64,000 bases of DNA from Brasenia schreberi (lineage: Eukaryota > Streptophyta > Magnoliopsida > Nymphaeales > Cabombaceae), in the NCBI GenBank assembly GCA_036023115.1, contig JAYKKT010000088.1, positions 5,479,001 to 5,543,000 on the forward strand, read 5' to 3'. Shown piece after piece: positions 45,901-57,562 of this stretch. The position numbers and the translations under genes are program-made. The notes beneath the pieces are model-generated. The model saw only the letters and a program-made list of their open reading frames with translations. It was not told the origin of the DNA and did no database searches. Every line of letters begins with the position of its first letter. Position 1 is the first letter of the stretch.

Positions 45901-48900
45901 CATTACATGCATAGACAACCATACACATGGAAAAGCTTGTAATTTGCATTTGTTTAATTTTAGATACTACTTTAGGTTTCACAATAATGCATCGTAACAT
46001 GTTCCATAACATTCCATTCACACTTTTTCTTTGTGCTCTTCCATTTCCTTCTGCCAGTGTTCATATTTGTGGGTTTGTAGTAGTGGGAATATGATGACAG
46101 TTCATCATTATGTATCTGGTCTCCAACCTGAACAAAGGAAGAGGATTTTGTTAGATAGCTGACACCATAGGTTGCATAAACCATGTTGGATCTTTTACCA
46201 GGGGGCATAGTCTCTCATACATCAATGCACAAGAACATTTATTTGGTGTAGCCTTTTTATTATTTTTATAGTTTTTTTTCATGTAAATTTATCGAGTCAA
46301 TAGGTGATGAAGCTTGCCTATTTGTCATTTAAATCCGGTTCCTTGATACAAAATCCTTCACCATGAGTTTTCGTGTTCTGTAATGTCAGTCTCCTCACCA
46401 TTTGTGTCCATCTTTAAAGGTACTTGAAAATCATGAAAGAAGAAACTCTGGAGGTTTCTCAACCAGCTCTTGATCCCGATTTATCAGAAATACACCATCG
46501 CATCACCATGAGAAATAAAACTGGAAGGGTACATCGGTGAGTGGTTTTGTGCTTTCTTCAACTTTCCATGACACCATACATATATTGGCAGATAAAATGT
46601 TGCTCTTAAAGAAGTCACTGACAGTAATGGCTGGCTTTTCTGTTAGACGAATATATGGCACTTTTGGTGGGAAAAAGTGTTCAAATGAGAGTGAAGGGCC
46701 ACCATGTTCAGGGTATGCCATGATTGTCTCCTTTTCTTCACAAGCATGAATGTTTAACCTGGTCTCATTTGTATTCTGTCAGACGACGCTCCTCTATTTT
46801 TTCTATTTTTAATTTTTTATGAAGAAACTTATGTTTGAAAAATAAACCGTGATGCTGACTCACAGAGGCACATGAGATGATGCTGTTGACCTTATTACTA
46901 TGTCATAGCTAAACGTTTCAATTTAAAAAGTTGAGGGCATAGTTTAAAACGGCAGAAATCCTTTTCCAAACATGTACGTACTGCATGAAAGTTATTATTT
47001 GTTTGCCATGGTCTTATTCTTCAAATTAGCCGTCCCCGTCTTGTATGGGAAAAGGCTTAGTTGTTGTTGTTGTGGTGGTCTTATTCTTCAAATCCTATAT
47101 TGTTCTAAAGTTGTAGACTTTGTTTTTTCCCCTGAAAAAACTACTCATTGTCCTTATGTAGGACTCCTAGTGGATCCTTCTTATGATGAGTGCAAGATAT
47201 GAAAAACGAAAATGGATATGACGCAATAAAGGGTGCTTTGTCAAAATGTCTAGATATGTAATTGATAACCACTGTTTTATCATCTTGGCAACTTCTTTGC
47301 ATAGGCTAGTATAGAATGTTTCCCTGCAAGTTGTGTTTTTTAATAAGTCTGCTACGTTTGGGCCCTATCTTTGGACTGAAAGAGAGATACATGATTGGTG
47401 TGACAGTGCAGGAAAAGCTTGCATGTTGAGCTGCTCTTCATTCTTGAAGATGAGCACATACCATGCCTCATCCTAACCTTTTCCACTGCAACCTTTTCAC
47501 ACTTTCAAGAGAGTTTCATTGACAGTGTAACCTAGCTGATGCTTATTGTTTAGTTACTGTGTGTAGATGGGTTGAAATGATGGCACCTGTATTTTCTAGA
47601 GCTGCTTGGCGTTGTACTTGGCATCTAATTCAGGCATGTTTAAGATTCCTTTTTCCTCTATTTTGTTCTCTAGATCAAGCATTTGATAGTGGTTCTCTTT
47701 CTTATCCTACATTGATAATACCAGAAATGAATGTAATAAAAATGCTGAAAATAACTCCAGGGAGGCTCTCATGAGCTTGGGTGCTTTCCGGTGTCTGAAA
47801 CAGAATCTCATCTAGTTTGTTGATTGTGCAAACCTTCTTGTGTTAAACATGTTCTGTTTATGGTTTTCTAGGGGATCATGGTGGCTAACTTTGAAGTTTT
47901 TACCTTTTACAGAATGATCTTGTACACGGCTGGGGCTTGGATATGAAACTTGGATATTGTGCTCAGGTGAGATATCTCTCGACTAGAATACTTCCAATGT
48001 CAAAGATTTGCATTTGATGCATTTTGTTCTTTCCAGGATGGGTTTAACTTGCCTTCTTAAATGGTTAAGTTGCAATCTGTTGGTTTCAATCTTTTCAGAA
48101 ATTTAGGTAACCGTTCTTTATATGGTATTGAACCCTGCCCATGTAAGGGATCACCCTTGCATGGCCGGTCTCAAGCACAGATAAAGGAGGAGAGTTGCGT
48201 TAGGCTTTTGACAGCCAGTGTAAATTTTGTTGGATTTATTTATCATGTATTATACAAATTATGATAGGGCCATGTGGAAACAAAGAATCCATGTAGGCAA
48301 CCCCATCTAGTATGTACATATTGTTAGTTGTTATTGTTCTTTATATGGTATTGACATATTGTTGGTACATATAAAGCTCTGCATGCTAGTATTGTTTGTA
48401 CCATATTATATCATGTATCATTTCTCTTCATGGGTGTATCATATCATAAACATTTTTAAAATCAAGAAAAACAAAGAGTAGAGTAAAAATCAAGAACTAT
48501 TCTAAGTTATGCTAGTTTTCTAATTCATGGGATGGTGAAAATAAGTTCAGAAGGTATTGAGTTGTCAAACTTGAGTGGTTGTACAACTTACCAAAGCCGG
48601 GCATGATCATATTTAGTAAGAGAATTTTGACTGCTTATTCCTATTCTTGGGAGGTTACCCTTTAAGGTCATCATTTAAGGCAAAAAGTCTCTCTTGTCAA
48701 AAGGGATAAGATCATATCAATCCTTCCCCATTCTAAACGTAAGATGGCTGTTTTTTATAAGACTGAACCAATATATTGTATCCTATGATATAGTTTAGCA
48801 TATCTTATCATGATTTCTTATACGATACGATACGATACACTCTAACTCTATATCTATGTTATCAATAGTGCACTAAGCTGCTAAAAACGCTATAGCAGGT

Positions 48901-51160
48901 GACCCTTAGCGGGCGACCCGCCATGGCTGCTATAGCGGACCACTATAGCACTGTTAGCGGACAACACTAATAATGTTATTTTGGGCCGGGTCAATCCAAT
49001 TGAATCAACCCGATCCAAATGAAAAATAACCTAACACATGACGCGCATAAGCAAACCCTCGCCTTCTCCCGCCTCTCGCCATCCCTCTCTCCATCTCCCA
49101 CCTCTTGCCCAGACTCTCGCCATCTCTCAACCGAGCTTCTCTACCTTATCCATGCACACAAGGTTGCAGTTCGATGCATTAATCGACTTACAAGTTGTCG
49201 AGCCGCATCGGGCGGGCTGGTAGGTGTTGGACTAGTAGCCCTCATCACAGTAAACCCAGAGGTACCCGGAGCCAATGTCAACAACAAATTTATCCGATAA
49301 GAGGGGAGTTTTATGCTTTAGTGTGACCACATATTGCTGAGTTGATGCATCTTTTGTTACTGAAAGGATGACAGGCTTTGGGCCGATTGTGGCTGCTACA
49401 GCCGGGAAAAGCAAGTGATTGACGACGAAGAGGACGACGAATAAGAGAGACATCATACAAGTTGATAACTTCCTGGTGGTGATGGCTTAATGAGTCCACC
49501 AAGATCCACTATGAATTATGTATATAAAGTACACAGTTAGGCGTATGAGGTGCATGCTCATTGGAATGAAGCAGAGATAACTCTCGTTTAGATATGAGGG
49601 TTCAACACCGCAAATCTTTTAATAAATTTTTATTGAGGTTTAGATTTTTTAGTGCGGGCAGAGGCTTATCTAAATCGTTCTCACGGCACCACATTGACTT
49701 CTTTTAATTGATTATGAAACAAGGGGCGAGCGGTTTTGGATGAAAACCAGTAAAATCATTGGCACTCCGGTTCTTCCACTGTTCTTTCCATCGACTTCGT
49801 AAAATTGTCGGCAATCTTCACCCGCCCCACCCCCTCATACGGATGGGTTTATGCTTCCAAACTGTTCTTCAAAGATTTTATTCCTTGCCATTTCAATACA
49901 TATGAAATGTAGAGATTTTTAACACATGAAAGCAAAATAGGCTTCTTTGGAATTTAAAAGTAGAATTTGTTTATTTAGTTTGATTCATATTTATGAAAAA
50001 GTTGTGTTTCTTGATATTTCTTAGAAATTAGAGAACCCATTATATATATATATAATTTTTTAATCGTAAATAAAAATGTACTGCCAAATATGCTATATCC
50101 CCACTACCGCTATATTAGAGTCGACCGCTAACTGCTATTGATAACATAGCTCTGTATTATAACTTGGGGCGATACATGCATAACACTCATGCATACACAT
50201 GGGATTCTTATCTGTGTTCACCATTATCGTAGAACTGGTGATATGAGAATGGTCCTCTACTATATGGGAGCTATTTCTTATTATTTAGCACTGCTTGTTT
50301 TTTTGACCAAGGGATAGACTAGCACAATTTCTACATGTAGCTATATTTCCGATATTCCACCATTATTATTCACCATCTGCCAGACATGGAAAGTCTTAAC
50401 CTTTAAAAGTGAAGAAACAGAAACAGAGAGAGTGAGAGAAGGTGGGGGCCATTGAAGAAAAACCTAGAAATCCTCCTTTCCCCTCCGGCCTCAACGCACA
50501 CTATCCTACCGAATACCACCTTTTCTTAGAGAGAGAGAGAGAGAGACAGAGGAAAACTACACTAATGAAAGGAAAATGTGTGTCGCAACATTTTCAAATA
50601 CTACTGTATTACTAAATACAACTTCTGTGGGAAGAAAAATGTAGTGGATTTGTTATACAGAAAAAGGAATATAGGTTATACCGTTATACAGAAAGAAGAA
50701 TAGAGCTTAGATTTTTTTATATTATTTCTTTAAATATGTAACAAAATGAAGATGAGAAGGTAGAGATTTCTTCGCTAAAGTAATTTTATCTCTCCCTTCT
50801 TTGCATGTGTGTGTTGCAACATTTTCATTGCTACAGTATTACTAAATTCAACTTCGGTGGGAAGAAAAAAAAAGTGGATTTTTTATTATTGTTGCAATTG
50901 TTTATATTCTGTCTTGTCACCCAAAAGCGGAGGCATGTTCTACCGCATGGTTGCTACTTGATTTTGTCCGCGAACATTGAAGTCTATATCTCTACTTCTT
51001 CGTGATTCAGGGTGATCGGACTAAGAAGGTTGGAGTGATTGATAGTGAGTACATTGTTCATCAAGGAATCCAAACTTTAGGAGGTTCTGGGAAAAAGGTG
51101 AATTCTGTATTTATCTCTAGTTGTTGTATGACACTATTCTCTCTAATTGTTGTATGACAC

Positions 51161-51201
<41 letters not shown>

Positions 51202-51838
51202 GCTTATTCCTTGAGATCTCATTTTATGTTCAGACTCCTATTGCAGCTCCACCTGTAGATCCGACTTCAAGGGTATTCTTCGGGACTTCTCTAGCTTCCT
51301 TTGACTGCTATCATTCCAATGGCCTACTGGAATTGCTTCGCATGTTTTTTAATATATTTTTATTGTCCTATTTCAGGCAAGCAGGCGTCCACCCTTTGAT
51401 GTCCGAGTTGAGGTAAGCTCTGTAAAGAATATGTTAGTATCGGATTCAGTGATTTAAGCTCCAGCAGATTTCCTGTTGTTTTGATCTATAGAGGTTCCAT
51501 TGAAGCTAGTAGAGGCTAGAGATTCACATAGATCCAGTCATTTATGGTCAGTTTCATAGGATTAGCCCTTCATCATGGTTTTCAGACTTAGGAACATTAA
51601 TTTTTTTTCAATAATAAAAATCTAACCCTCTTATTATTCTCCACTTCTGAATCACCAGGAATGGTACTCTTACGTTATAGTTATCATTTTGTTAATGTAG
51701 TACGGGATTGCTCGTTATGATTCAAAGAATGGTTCATGCATGGGTATGAGGCTTGAGTTGGGAAGAAAGTCGACCCCACAATCTCATTATAGTTCTTACA
51801 TAAGATGAAACTAATGCTTTGCCTTTAGAGTATTATGT

Positions 51839-51884
<46 letters not shown>

Positions 51885-52242
51885 CCCAAGGTTGTTTTTC
51901 CCATAAGGCCTTTCACTTGTATGTGAATATGTGAATGACGATGACTTCTTCTCTTCTTTTTTTCTTTGAAGATGACAATGGTAATTAATTTTCTGTATGT
52001 TAGCATGCATTGTAATTTTTGCAAGTGGCCATGAGCAGATACGGAGGCAATCTGGTGCAGAATGGGAGACGTTTAAGCGGAGATGGGATCAGGCAGTGAA
52101 GGAAGACAAGAACTGGGTTGATCCCTTCAGACATGATCGGGAGCAGGACAAGTCAGGTGCAACTAGGTCACACACGACACTATCGAGTATTCCCCATGCC
52201 ATTAGCAGGTTTATTCGTAGAAGACGCGGTCTTCCAGCTTGA
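42924..52242 (+). CDS. DUF707 family protein, membrane-anchored, 15 exons
   Basis: Exons: 42924-42980, 43208-43309, 43417-43485, 43622-43735, 44468-44551, 44646-44764, 44897-44998, 46420-46536, 46647-46712, 47567-47633, 47913-47966, 51011-51097, 51234-51272, 51375-51410, 52039-52242. They join in frame to 438 aa. A basic N-terminus (MAFKISGSKPKWRRW) precedes one hydrophobic segment at ~24-46, as in a type II membrane anchor. The DUF707 domain runs from ~120 to ~345: LLAMPVGIKQKKNVD, FTVILFHYDGNVDAWSDLEW, WWFAKRFLHPD, YDYVFIWDEDLGV, EGPPCSGWVEMMAPVFSRAAW, HLIQNDLVHGWGLDMKLGY and DSEYIVHQGIQTLGG. The D-E-D cluster is reminiscent of metal-binding glycosyltransferases, but the family function is unknown. 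Plant members are sometimes named lysine-ketoglutarate reductase trans-splicing-related, without demonstrated activity. Intron 10 has a GC donor. Introns 9 and 11 carry insertions. Confidence 0.95.
43955..44104. repeat. 75-bp tandem duplication in DUF707 intron 4
   Basis: 43955-44029 is repeated at 44030-44104 with few differences; ctgtaagctgtggg occurs in both. Non-coding. Confidence 0.93.
45326..45850. repeat. ~284-bp tandem duplication in DUF707 intron 7
   Basis: The phrase acttttcaatattttgactg starts at 45347 and 45631. Both units contain gtagaagctttctgcca and tcctggacagttgaagccag. The copies differ by several substitutions and indels. Open frames crossing it are not genes. Confidence 0.9.
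47027..47075 (+). mobile_element. 49-bp RTE-type retroposon insertion, TSD 18 bp
   Basis: Consists only of the last ~49 bases of the RTE/SINE 3' end (gtatgggaaaaggcttag followed by TTG units). It is flanked by the perfect 18-mer tggtcttattcttcaaat at 47009-47026 and 47076-47093. Located in DUF707 intron 9. Confidence 0.92.
47634..47912 (+). other. GC-AG intron (DUF707 intron 10)
   Basis: The conserved protein junction HLIQ/NDLVHGWG requires the exon to end at 47633, where the intron starts gcatgt rather than GT. The acceptor is tttttac-ag type (tttacag, ending 47912). This is a non-canonical but known U2 donor class. The next GT downstream would add unrelated residues. Confidence 0.85.
48132..48335 (+). 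mobile_element. RTE-derived short retroposon, TSD 19 bp (DUF707 intron 11)
   Basis: 204 bp in plus orientation: leader cccatgtaagggatcaccct, then ggtctcaagcacagataaag, then the 3' end ccccatctagtatgt and a decayed TTG tail. It is flanked by the perfect 19-mer gttctttatatggtattga at 48113-48131 and 48336-48354. Confidence 0.92.
48854..50149. mobile_element. Pack-type hAT-like element carrying a gene fragment
   Basis: 1,296 bp in DUF707 intron 11. The ends ctatgttatcaatag (48854-48868) and its exact inverted complement (50135-50149) are 15-bp terminal inverted repeats. Flanking 8-mers ctctatat (48846-48853) and ctctgtat (50150-50157) match at 7 of 8, the length expected for hAT. Subterminal zones at both ends repeat tatagc and tagcgg words, as hAT transposase-binding regions often do. 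There is no transposase. The interior contains the 5' part of an aspartic-protease-like gene on the minus strand. Confidence 0.85.
49138..49529 (-). pseudogene. Captured 5' end of an EDGP/basic 7S globulin-like aspartic protease gene
   Basis: Minus strand. A TATA-like word (tttatataca, about 49518-49529) lies ~65 bases before an ATG at 49456. The frame opens with a hydrophobic signal peptide (MMSLLFVVLFVVNHLLFPAV). It then has PKPVILSVTKDASTQQY, TPLLSDKFVVDIGSGYLWV and YCDEGY, the characteristic N-terminus of plant EDGP/basic 7S globulin/xylanase-inhibitor-like proteins. A TAG interrupts at about 49232, but recognisable sequence continues in the same frame (NTYQPARCGSTTCKS) to another stop near 49128. 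The rest of the gene is absent. Members of this family are secreted, and many lack protease activity. It sits inside the 48854-50149 element and is non-functional as a protein. Confidence 0.8.
50425..50535 (+). repeat. Second copy of bromodomain-gene leader sequence
   Basis: Matches 31947-32057 through gaagaaaaacctagaaatcc, tttcccctc and ctatcctaccga with a similar GA run beside it. Located in DUF707 intron 11, about 275 bases after the Pack-type element. Confidence 0.85.
50577..50895. repeat. 231-bp-spaced direct repeat in DUF707 intron 11
   Basis: About 80 bases beginning tgtcgcaacattttc (50581) recur at 50812 with few changes; both include tattactaaat and gtgggaagaaaa. Confidence 0.88.
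51164..51198. repeat. (CT)n microsatellite in DUF707 intron 12
   Basis: CT run lying 35 bases before the acceptor of exon 13; it may serve as an extended polypyrimidine stretch. Confidence 0.93.
51839..51881. repeat. (CT)n microsatellite in DUF707 intron 14
   Basis: About 42 bases of uninterrupted CT. Confidence 0.95.
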
Positions 52243-54864
52243 TCCATTGAGGTGGTTTCCTCTATTCAATTTTACTTTGACGGTGATACAAATTTTCCGA
52301 TCATTTTCACTCTGGTCCTTCTACAATGCAGTCGGGTAACATATTATTCGGTTGCGTAGTTCATTCATTTATTCGTGAGAGGCCGATTACTGTGCCAAAA
52401 CCTTTTGGTGGTTATGCTTTAAGTTTAAAATCCAACTCCTTTTGGAGTCAACTGAAGCGAGCTGGTCTTGTTGATCGGCCCGAAATCTGACTTAACGAGA
52501 CGAGCTCTGGGCTGTTGCACAAGCAACTATATTGATCCGTATGGGTATTGTGCCTTGTACAGCTCAGTGATCTTACAGTCATTTTGAACCCAAAGAAGCT
52601 CGAAAGGATTCAGGGGGAGCCCTATTGTTTCTTTTCACAGCGCTTTACGTTACTAGTCCAAACCGTCGATGGGCTAGTCGGTTCGAGTTAAGTTCAAGTC
52701 TGTGCCTTCACTTTGAGATGCTAGTACCTGGTGTAGGTTTTGTCCGGTCTGCCATGATAAATACCATACTCAGATCCTATAAGCAAAATGTAAATCATAC
52801 AACACATACCCATGGAAAATAATAAGTTTCCTTCTTAATGTTTCAATGTAAAAATTTGTGGACTTAAATTCCAGGTTCAAATAAGTTCCAGCATGAAACT
52901 AGTAAACCATTCTCTGCTTTATTAGTCAGATCTTCCAGGTCTGACTTGGATAACTAATGGATCTATACCTTGTTACCGTCCCTGATCCTGGGACTGTCGT
53001 CACGTCTGCATAGAACGACTTGACCTTTTCTTACATTCAAAAGCAAACCTGACCAAAACAAAGCCAAGTGGGGTTTGCTACATCTAGTAGACATGGCCAG
53101 TCCGTACCCAGATGGGCGGTTCAAATCAGAATCGAATTGGAACCTAAACTGACCAATTCAGAACCCAAACCAGAGTCTCTCTGGTTCGGTTACAAGTTCA
53201 ATGTTGAAAAACTGGAATTGGTGGTTGAAACTGTTGGTTGTAATTTTTAATTAAAATATTAGTTTTCACTTTGATGAGACATAATATGAAATTATGGAAA
53301 AGAATCATTGAATGTAGGTTCTGACTTTCCTTTTATGTTGTGGGTCTTATGTAGACTTTTTCATAATTATCTTCTTGTTCCAATGAGCAAAGGTCATCTC
53401 TTATGCTATAAAATGTCTACCTAATAAAAATGAGTTTCTATTCGTGTTGGTTTTGGGTTTCAAGGGATATAAATCTAAATTGGACATGGATCTCTAAATG
53501 AGTATAGATCTAAAATGAATATAAATCTAGGGTTGGATGACTACTTAATGTTTGGATTTGGTTCTAAAGTGGATATTATGCTCTAGAATGGGTTCATATT
53601 GAATCTTAGGGTTGGACGACCTTAAATGAGTGGTGTTAAGAGGTAAAGGGCGATATTATGCTATGCTGAAAAATCCAGAAAATCCTAAATGGAGGAATAA
53701 CTATTTCTAGGATGACTTTAATGACATTGAGATTATGTGTATGCTGTAACCCTAAGTATGCATGTGACACTTGAAGAAATTGGTATGTATATGTGCAAAT
53801 TTTTTATATAAATGTGTATACAGAAATTATCAATGCTAAAATCTATCTAATGATATAAAAATATATTTGGTTACTGTAGAAATCAACTCTAATGATATGC
53901 AAAAAACGTACTATACATATGCAGCAATAACTTTTTTATGTGATGCAAGAACTATTATATGAAGGCTGAAATACTAAGTTTGCAGAAATTAACCGTATGC
54001 TATGGTTTAACTTAACTAATGGATGTCTAGGTTAGGAAAGAAAAATTATGAATCTTAAAGGGATTGACTAAGGCTTATGATGGTACATGTATATGATGCT
54101 CATGTTAAATGACTAAAGCTTATATAGATGAAAAGAAATCCTACGAGAACTAAGAAGGCTTTATAAAATATAATAAAAAAATAGTAGACTAAAGATTGTA
54201 CTCACAAGGTTGGATTGAGGATGCCTAGCAATGAATGTTTTTCTTTGGTGATCGACCCAATCCTTAGGTGTTAATGGTCACATGCCACAACAAGAGAGAG
54301 AACTTAATTTATGATATCTTCTCCACTTGCTTTTCTCTTACAATGATAATGAACACTTTATTTATAGTTTTTCTTAGGGTATTTTAGAAAGAAAAATATG
54401 ATACAACACTTATCACTTTGAAAAAGCATAACAACAAGAAGCATAAAAAATTTTGGTATTTGTTTGTGGTGTGTTTCCTTCAATGGTAATAAGAAAATTT
54501 AGTGCTCACACAAGGGTATGCTGGTAACTTCAACAATTTCATAAGAATGGAAGCTAACGATTGCCCATTTTCCTTTTTGATTCAACCCTTCTATTCTCAT
54601 TTCATGTATACATTATATACTTATATATTACATATATGTGATTAATATACATGGATATTATACCAAACTACACATACATATGTATATTTTATGTAAATCT
54701 CTCTCTCTCTCTCTCTCTCTCATACACACATATGTGTGTACTATATTTTATGGTAAATACATAAATATTTTATGATATCACATACACATATATATGTAAG
54801 TATGTGCATGTATATACTTACCCAGTGTTATTTAATACATACATACACATACATACATACATAC

Positions 54865-54912
<48 letters not shown>

Positions 54913-55320
54913 TTTATTTGTAGAACATATAGGTTAGTTTCTCCGTTATTACGTATAGATATATTTATATATTATATTTCTATACATGTCTATGTATATA
55001 TAGCATATATGTAATATATATGCATGACTTTTTATAATAGCTAAAAACATTTTGGATATTTTTATCCTACTAGAATTCTCTTCAATGATACTCTTCCAAA
55101 TAAAGCAAGTGGATGTTGAAACTTTTCCTTTCCTTTTATTTTCTTTTTGATATATTTTTGGATTAACAGCAACCATATTTGATTTGATTCATTGTACAAT
55201 AGACCTAGACCGTATGATCCAAAATCCATAGAATCATTTCATTTGCTTTAAAATTTGTAAATTTAAAGCCAACTTTATTAGCTAAAACATATTTTTCTTA
55301 AGATTTTTTTTGGGTGTTTG
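52243..55320. other. Downstream of DUF707 and intergenic repeats
   Basis: Starts with the DUF707 3' UTR. The remainder is non-coding: GGTTC-type repeat at 53088, ggatct/taaatg-rich words at 53460-53640, and AT-rich DNA with (CT)n at 54698-54720 and (TA)n at 54869-54908 amid tacata and catatg words. No gene is recognised. Confidence 0.6.
53085..53270. repeat. Dispersed TAGACATG/GGTTC-rich repeat, copy 4
   Basis: Head tagacatg at 53088-53095, then a body with ggttcggttacaag and gaattggtggttgaaac. Non-coding. Confidence 0.45.
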
Positions 55321-55324
55321 CATA

Positions 55325-55870
55325 AATATAGTTTGGTTAAAATGGAGAGGTGTATCATGTATTCTATGTGACAAGAAGATACTATTTAATCCAAAAGTAA
55401 ATATTAAAGAGCATCAATTAGACCCCTATGCTTTATGGTTATGAGTGTTGAGCAATTAATTATCAACATATGCAAAAGATTATGGTGACACAAATAAAGA
55501 TGCTGATATGAATAAGTGGTCACATAAGAAAATACCGTATACATAATGAGGTTATTAGAAACAAATTGAGAGTGACACCAATAGATGGAAAATAAGAAAA
55601 AGTCATTTAAGATGGTTTTAGACACATACAAAGATGATCAAGCTCCGATAAAAAGGTATGAAAAATCCGATAAAACGGTATGGAAAGTTAAATTGTAAGA
55701 ACATTAAAAGAGAAAGAACAAAATTATAGAAGCATTGGAAGAAAACAAGATCAAACTTCTGTTAAATTAACTGTTAATATGAGAGAAGATCAAACTCTTT
55801 TAAACAAAGAATACATCTTATCGATCCCATCTAATATGAAAAGATTCATAAGGCTTAGTTTTTGTTGTAT
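55325..55870 (+). mobile_element. Old RTE LINE 3' fragment
   Basis: Plus-strand decayed copy of the LINE C-terminal region. Translation in shifting frames gives LVKWRGVSCILCDKKI and, later, SHLRWF, matching the corresponding parts of the LINE at 10557-10197. It ends with ggcttagtttttgttgtat, a worn version of the LINE 3' end and tail. Confidence 0.8.
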
Positions 55871-56179
55871 TGATTTTAACATTGTTTTTAAAATTTTAAA
55901 ATATTTTTAATTAAAAATATGGTTGACATGCATACTGTGCGTTTAATGGTACCGTGACATCACTCGGTCCTTTATTACCGTCTTCACATCCATAGGCTTA
56001 TCAATAAAATATGTGACATTGAAGAGCTCATTTACAATGGCATGCACATGCCTCTTACTAGTAGACACGCTGTTTTATACCATGAAACTTTCGGGTCATA
56101 ACTGCTCGTAATGATTGCCGCTGTTCACTACCGATAAATTAGCCTCCTGTCACCCGCCCTGTTCAACAAAGATGAAGAT

Positions 56180-56790
56180 GATTTCAAGCAAACCGAAACT
56201 GGAACCAACGGTTTTGATCCATTGCAAACTGAAACAAGTCATGTCTAATTACATAGCTTTTAATGGTCATTTTAAAAATTGAGATAAAAAAACAAAAAAG
56301 AAAGTTACAAATCTCAAATGAAAATTTATTTAAAGGCCGAACCATGTGATTGACCATCTGGAAATTGATCAACATATATTAATTGACCAGAAAAATAGGA
56401 AACCTATCATCAAAGTTTTATGAGAATAATCCCTTTCTCTTTTCTTCTTCATTGTGAATCTACTTCAAGGCACTACTTCCATGTATTTTTTATTTTTTAA
56501 TTCTATTTTTTCATAATTTTTTTTGTTCCGAGCAGGTTAAGCCTTAAAGAAGAACCATTCGGTTTCAGTTTCAGGATAATTAGAACCGGTGGTTTGAAAC
56601 CAGAAACAAGAGCTCCAACCATCAATTTCATGTACGTTTTTATTTTTTTATTTTAAATTTTTTCATAAGTCTTTTTTGTTTCAAAGAGTTTAAGTCTCAA
56701 AAAAGAACCATACCGAAACTAACAATTTAGGTTAAGGTCGTGGGATAATTAGGACCAACAGTTTGAAACCACTGGTTTCGTCATGTCCAC
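56180..56790. repeat. Dispersed GGTTC-rich repeats, inverted and duplicated
   Basis: An inverted head catgtcta at 56240-56247 belongs to the same dispersed family. Beyond it a ~168-base unit is repeated: ataattagaaccggtggtttgaaac near 56577 and ataattaggaccaacagtttgaaac near 56745. Non-coding. Confidence 0.45.
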
Positions 56791-57559
56791 GTTAATTTAC
56801 GGTCAAAGCGCTCTGGCCAGTGGTAGACTCCATCCTCTTTTGTGAATGAAAAATGGAAAGAAGAGCTTCCCTTAACAATATCCCCATTCTCTCGAGTTGC
56901 TCTCTTCCTTGATTTCTCCCAATAAGCAGCAACCTATTCACTTGAAGTGCATGAAATCGATTAGTTCTGTGACACAACACGAACTCTTGACATGAACACG
57001 ATCTGAAAAGTCTGCATCTGTAGCAACACAAAAAGATTGGTTTAGTTTTGGTTGGCACAGACAAGAGCCAAGAAGCAGCCCCGTGTTCAGGTTGGCTTGT
57101 TTTTAACACAAGAACAAGACCTGAAACACGAAACTGCCATCCCTCCCAACGTTATGTGTAAACACGGAATTTTTAAAGCCTATAGGAAGCTTTTATAAAA
57201 TTAATAAATTAACTGAAATTTTGAACTTCTCAATGGGTATAATTTTTGTTTTGAGTTCGCAAGTTGGGGTTGGTTAGACGAACCACACCAAACACAAATC
57301 ATTTGTAAGCAAATATTTTTTTATTCATTTCTCTACCACCTTATCATTTTTTGTTGGCAGTACCACCTTTCTTTAATCTCGGAGTTGGTGCTTACCGTGT
57401 TTACTTCTCCAAAGAAAATGGTTAGGCGGTAGTACGAAAACTCAGAAATACGAGGGCTCTCCCCGAAATTCGCCACAACTGGGGCGGTTAAACGTGTCAC
57501 AGTTAGTCCACAAAAGTCACGAAGCCGTGTTTTGGTTTCGCTGGATTCACTCGATTTTG

Positions 57560-57562
<3 letters not shown>

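Noticed and set aside
49019..49300. 93-codon plus-strand open frame in the Pack-type element
   Set aside because: It is largely antisense to the captured protease-like sequence, which explains the open frame better.
54772..55014. Tyr/Ile-rich open frames
   Set aside because: Read through AT and TACA simple repeats; the same applies to frames at 21591, 35037 and 60926.
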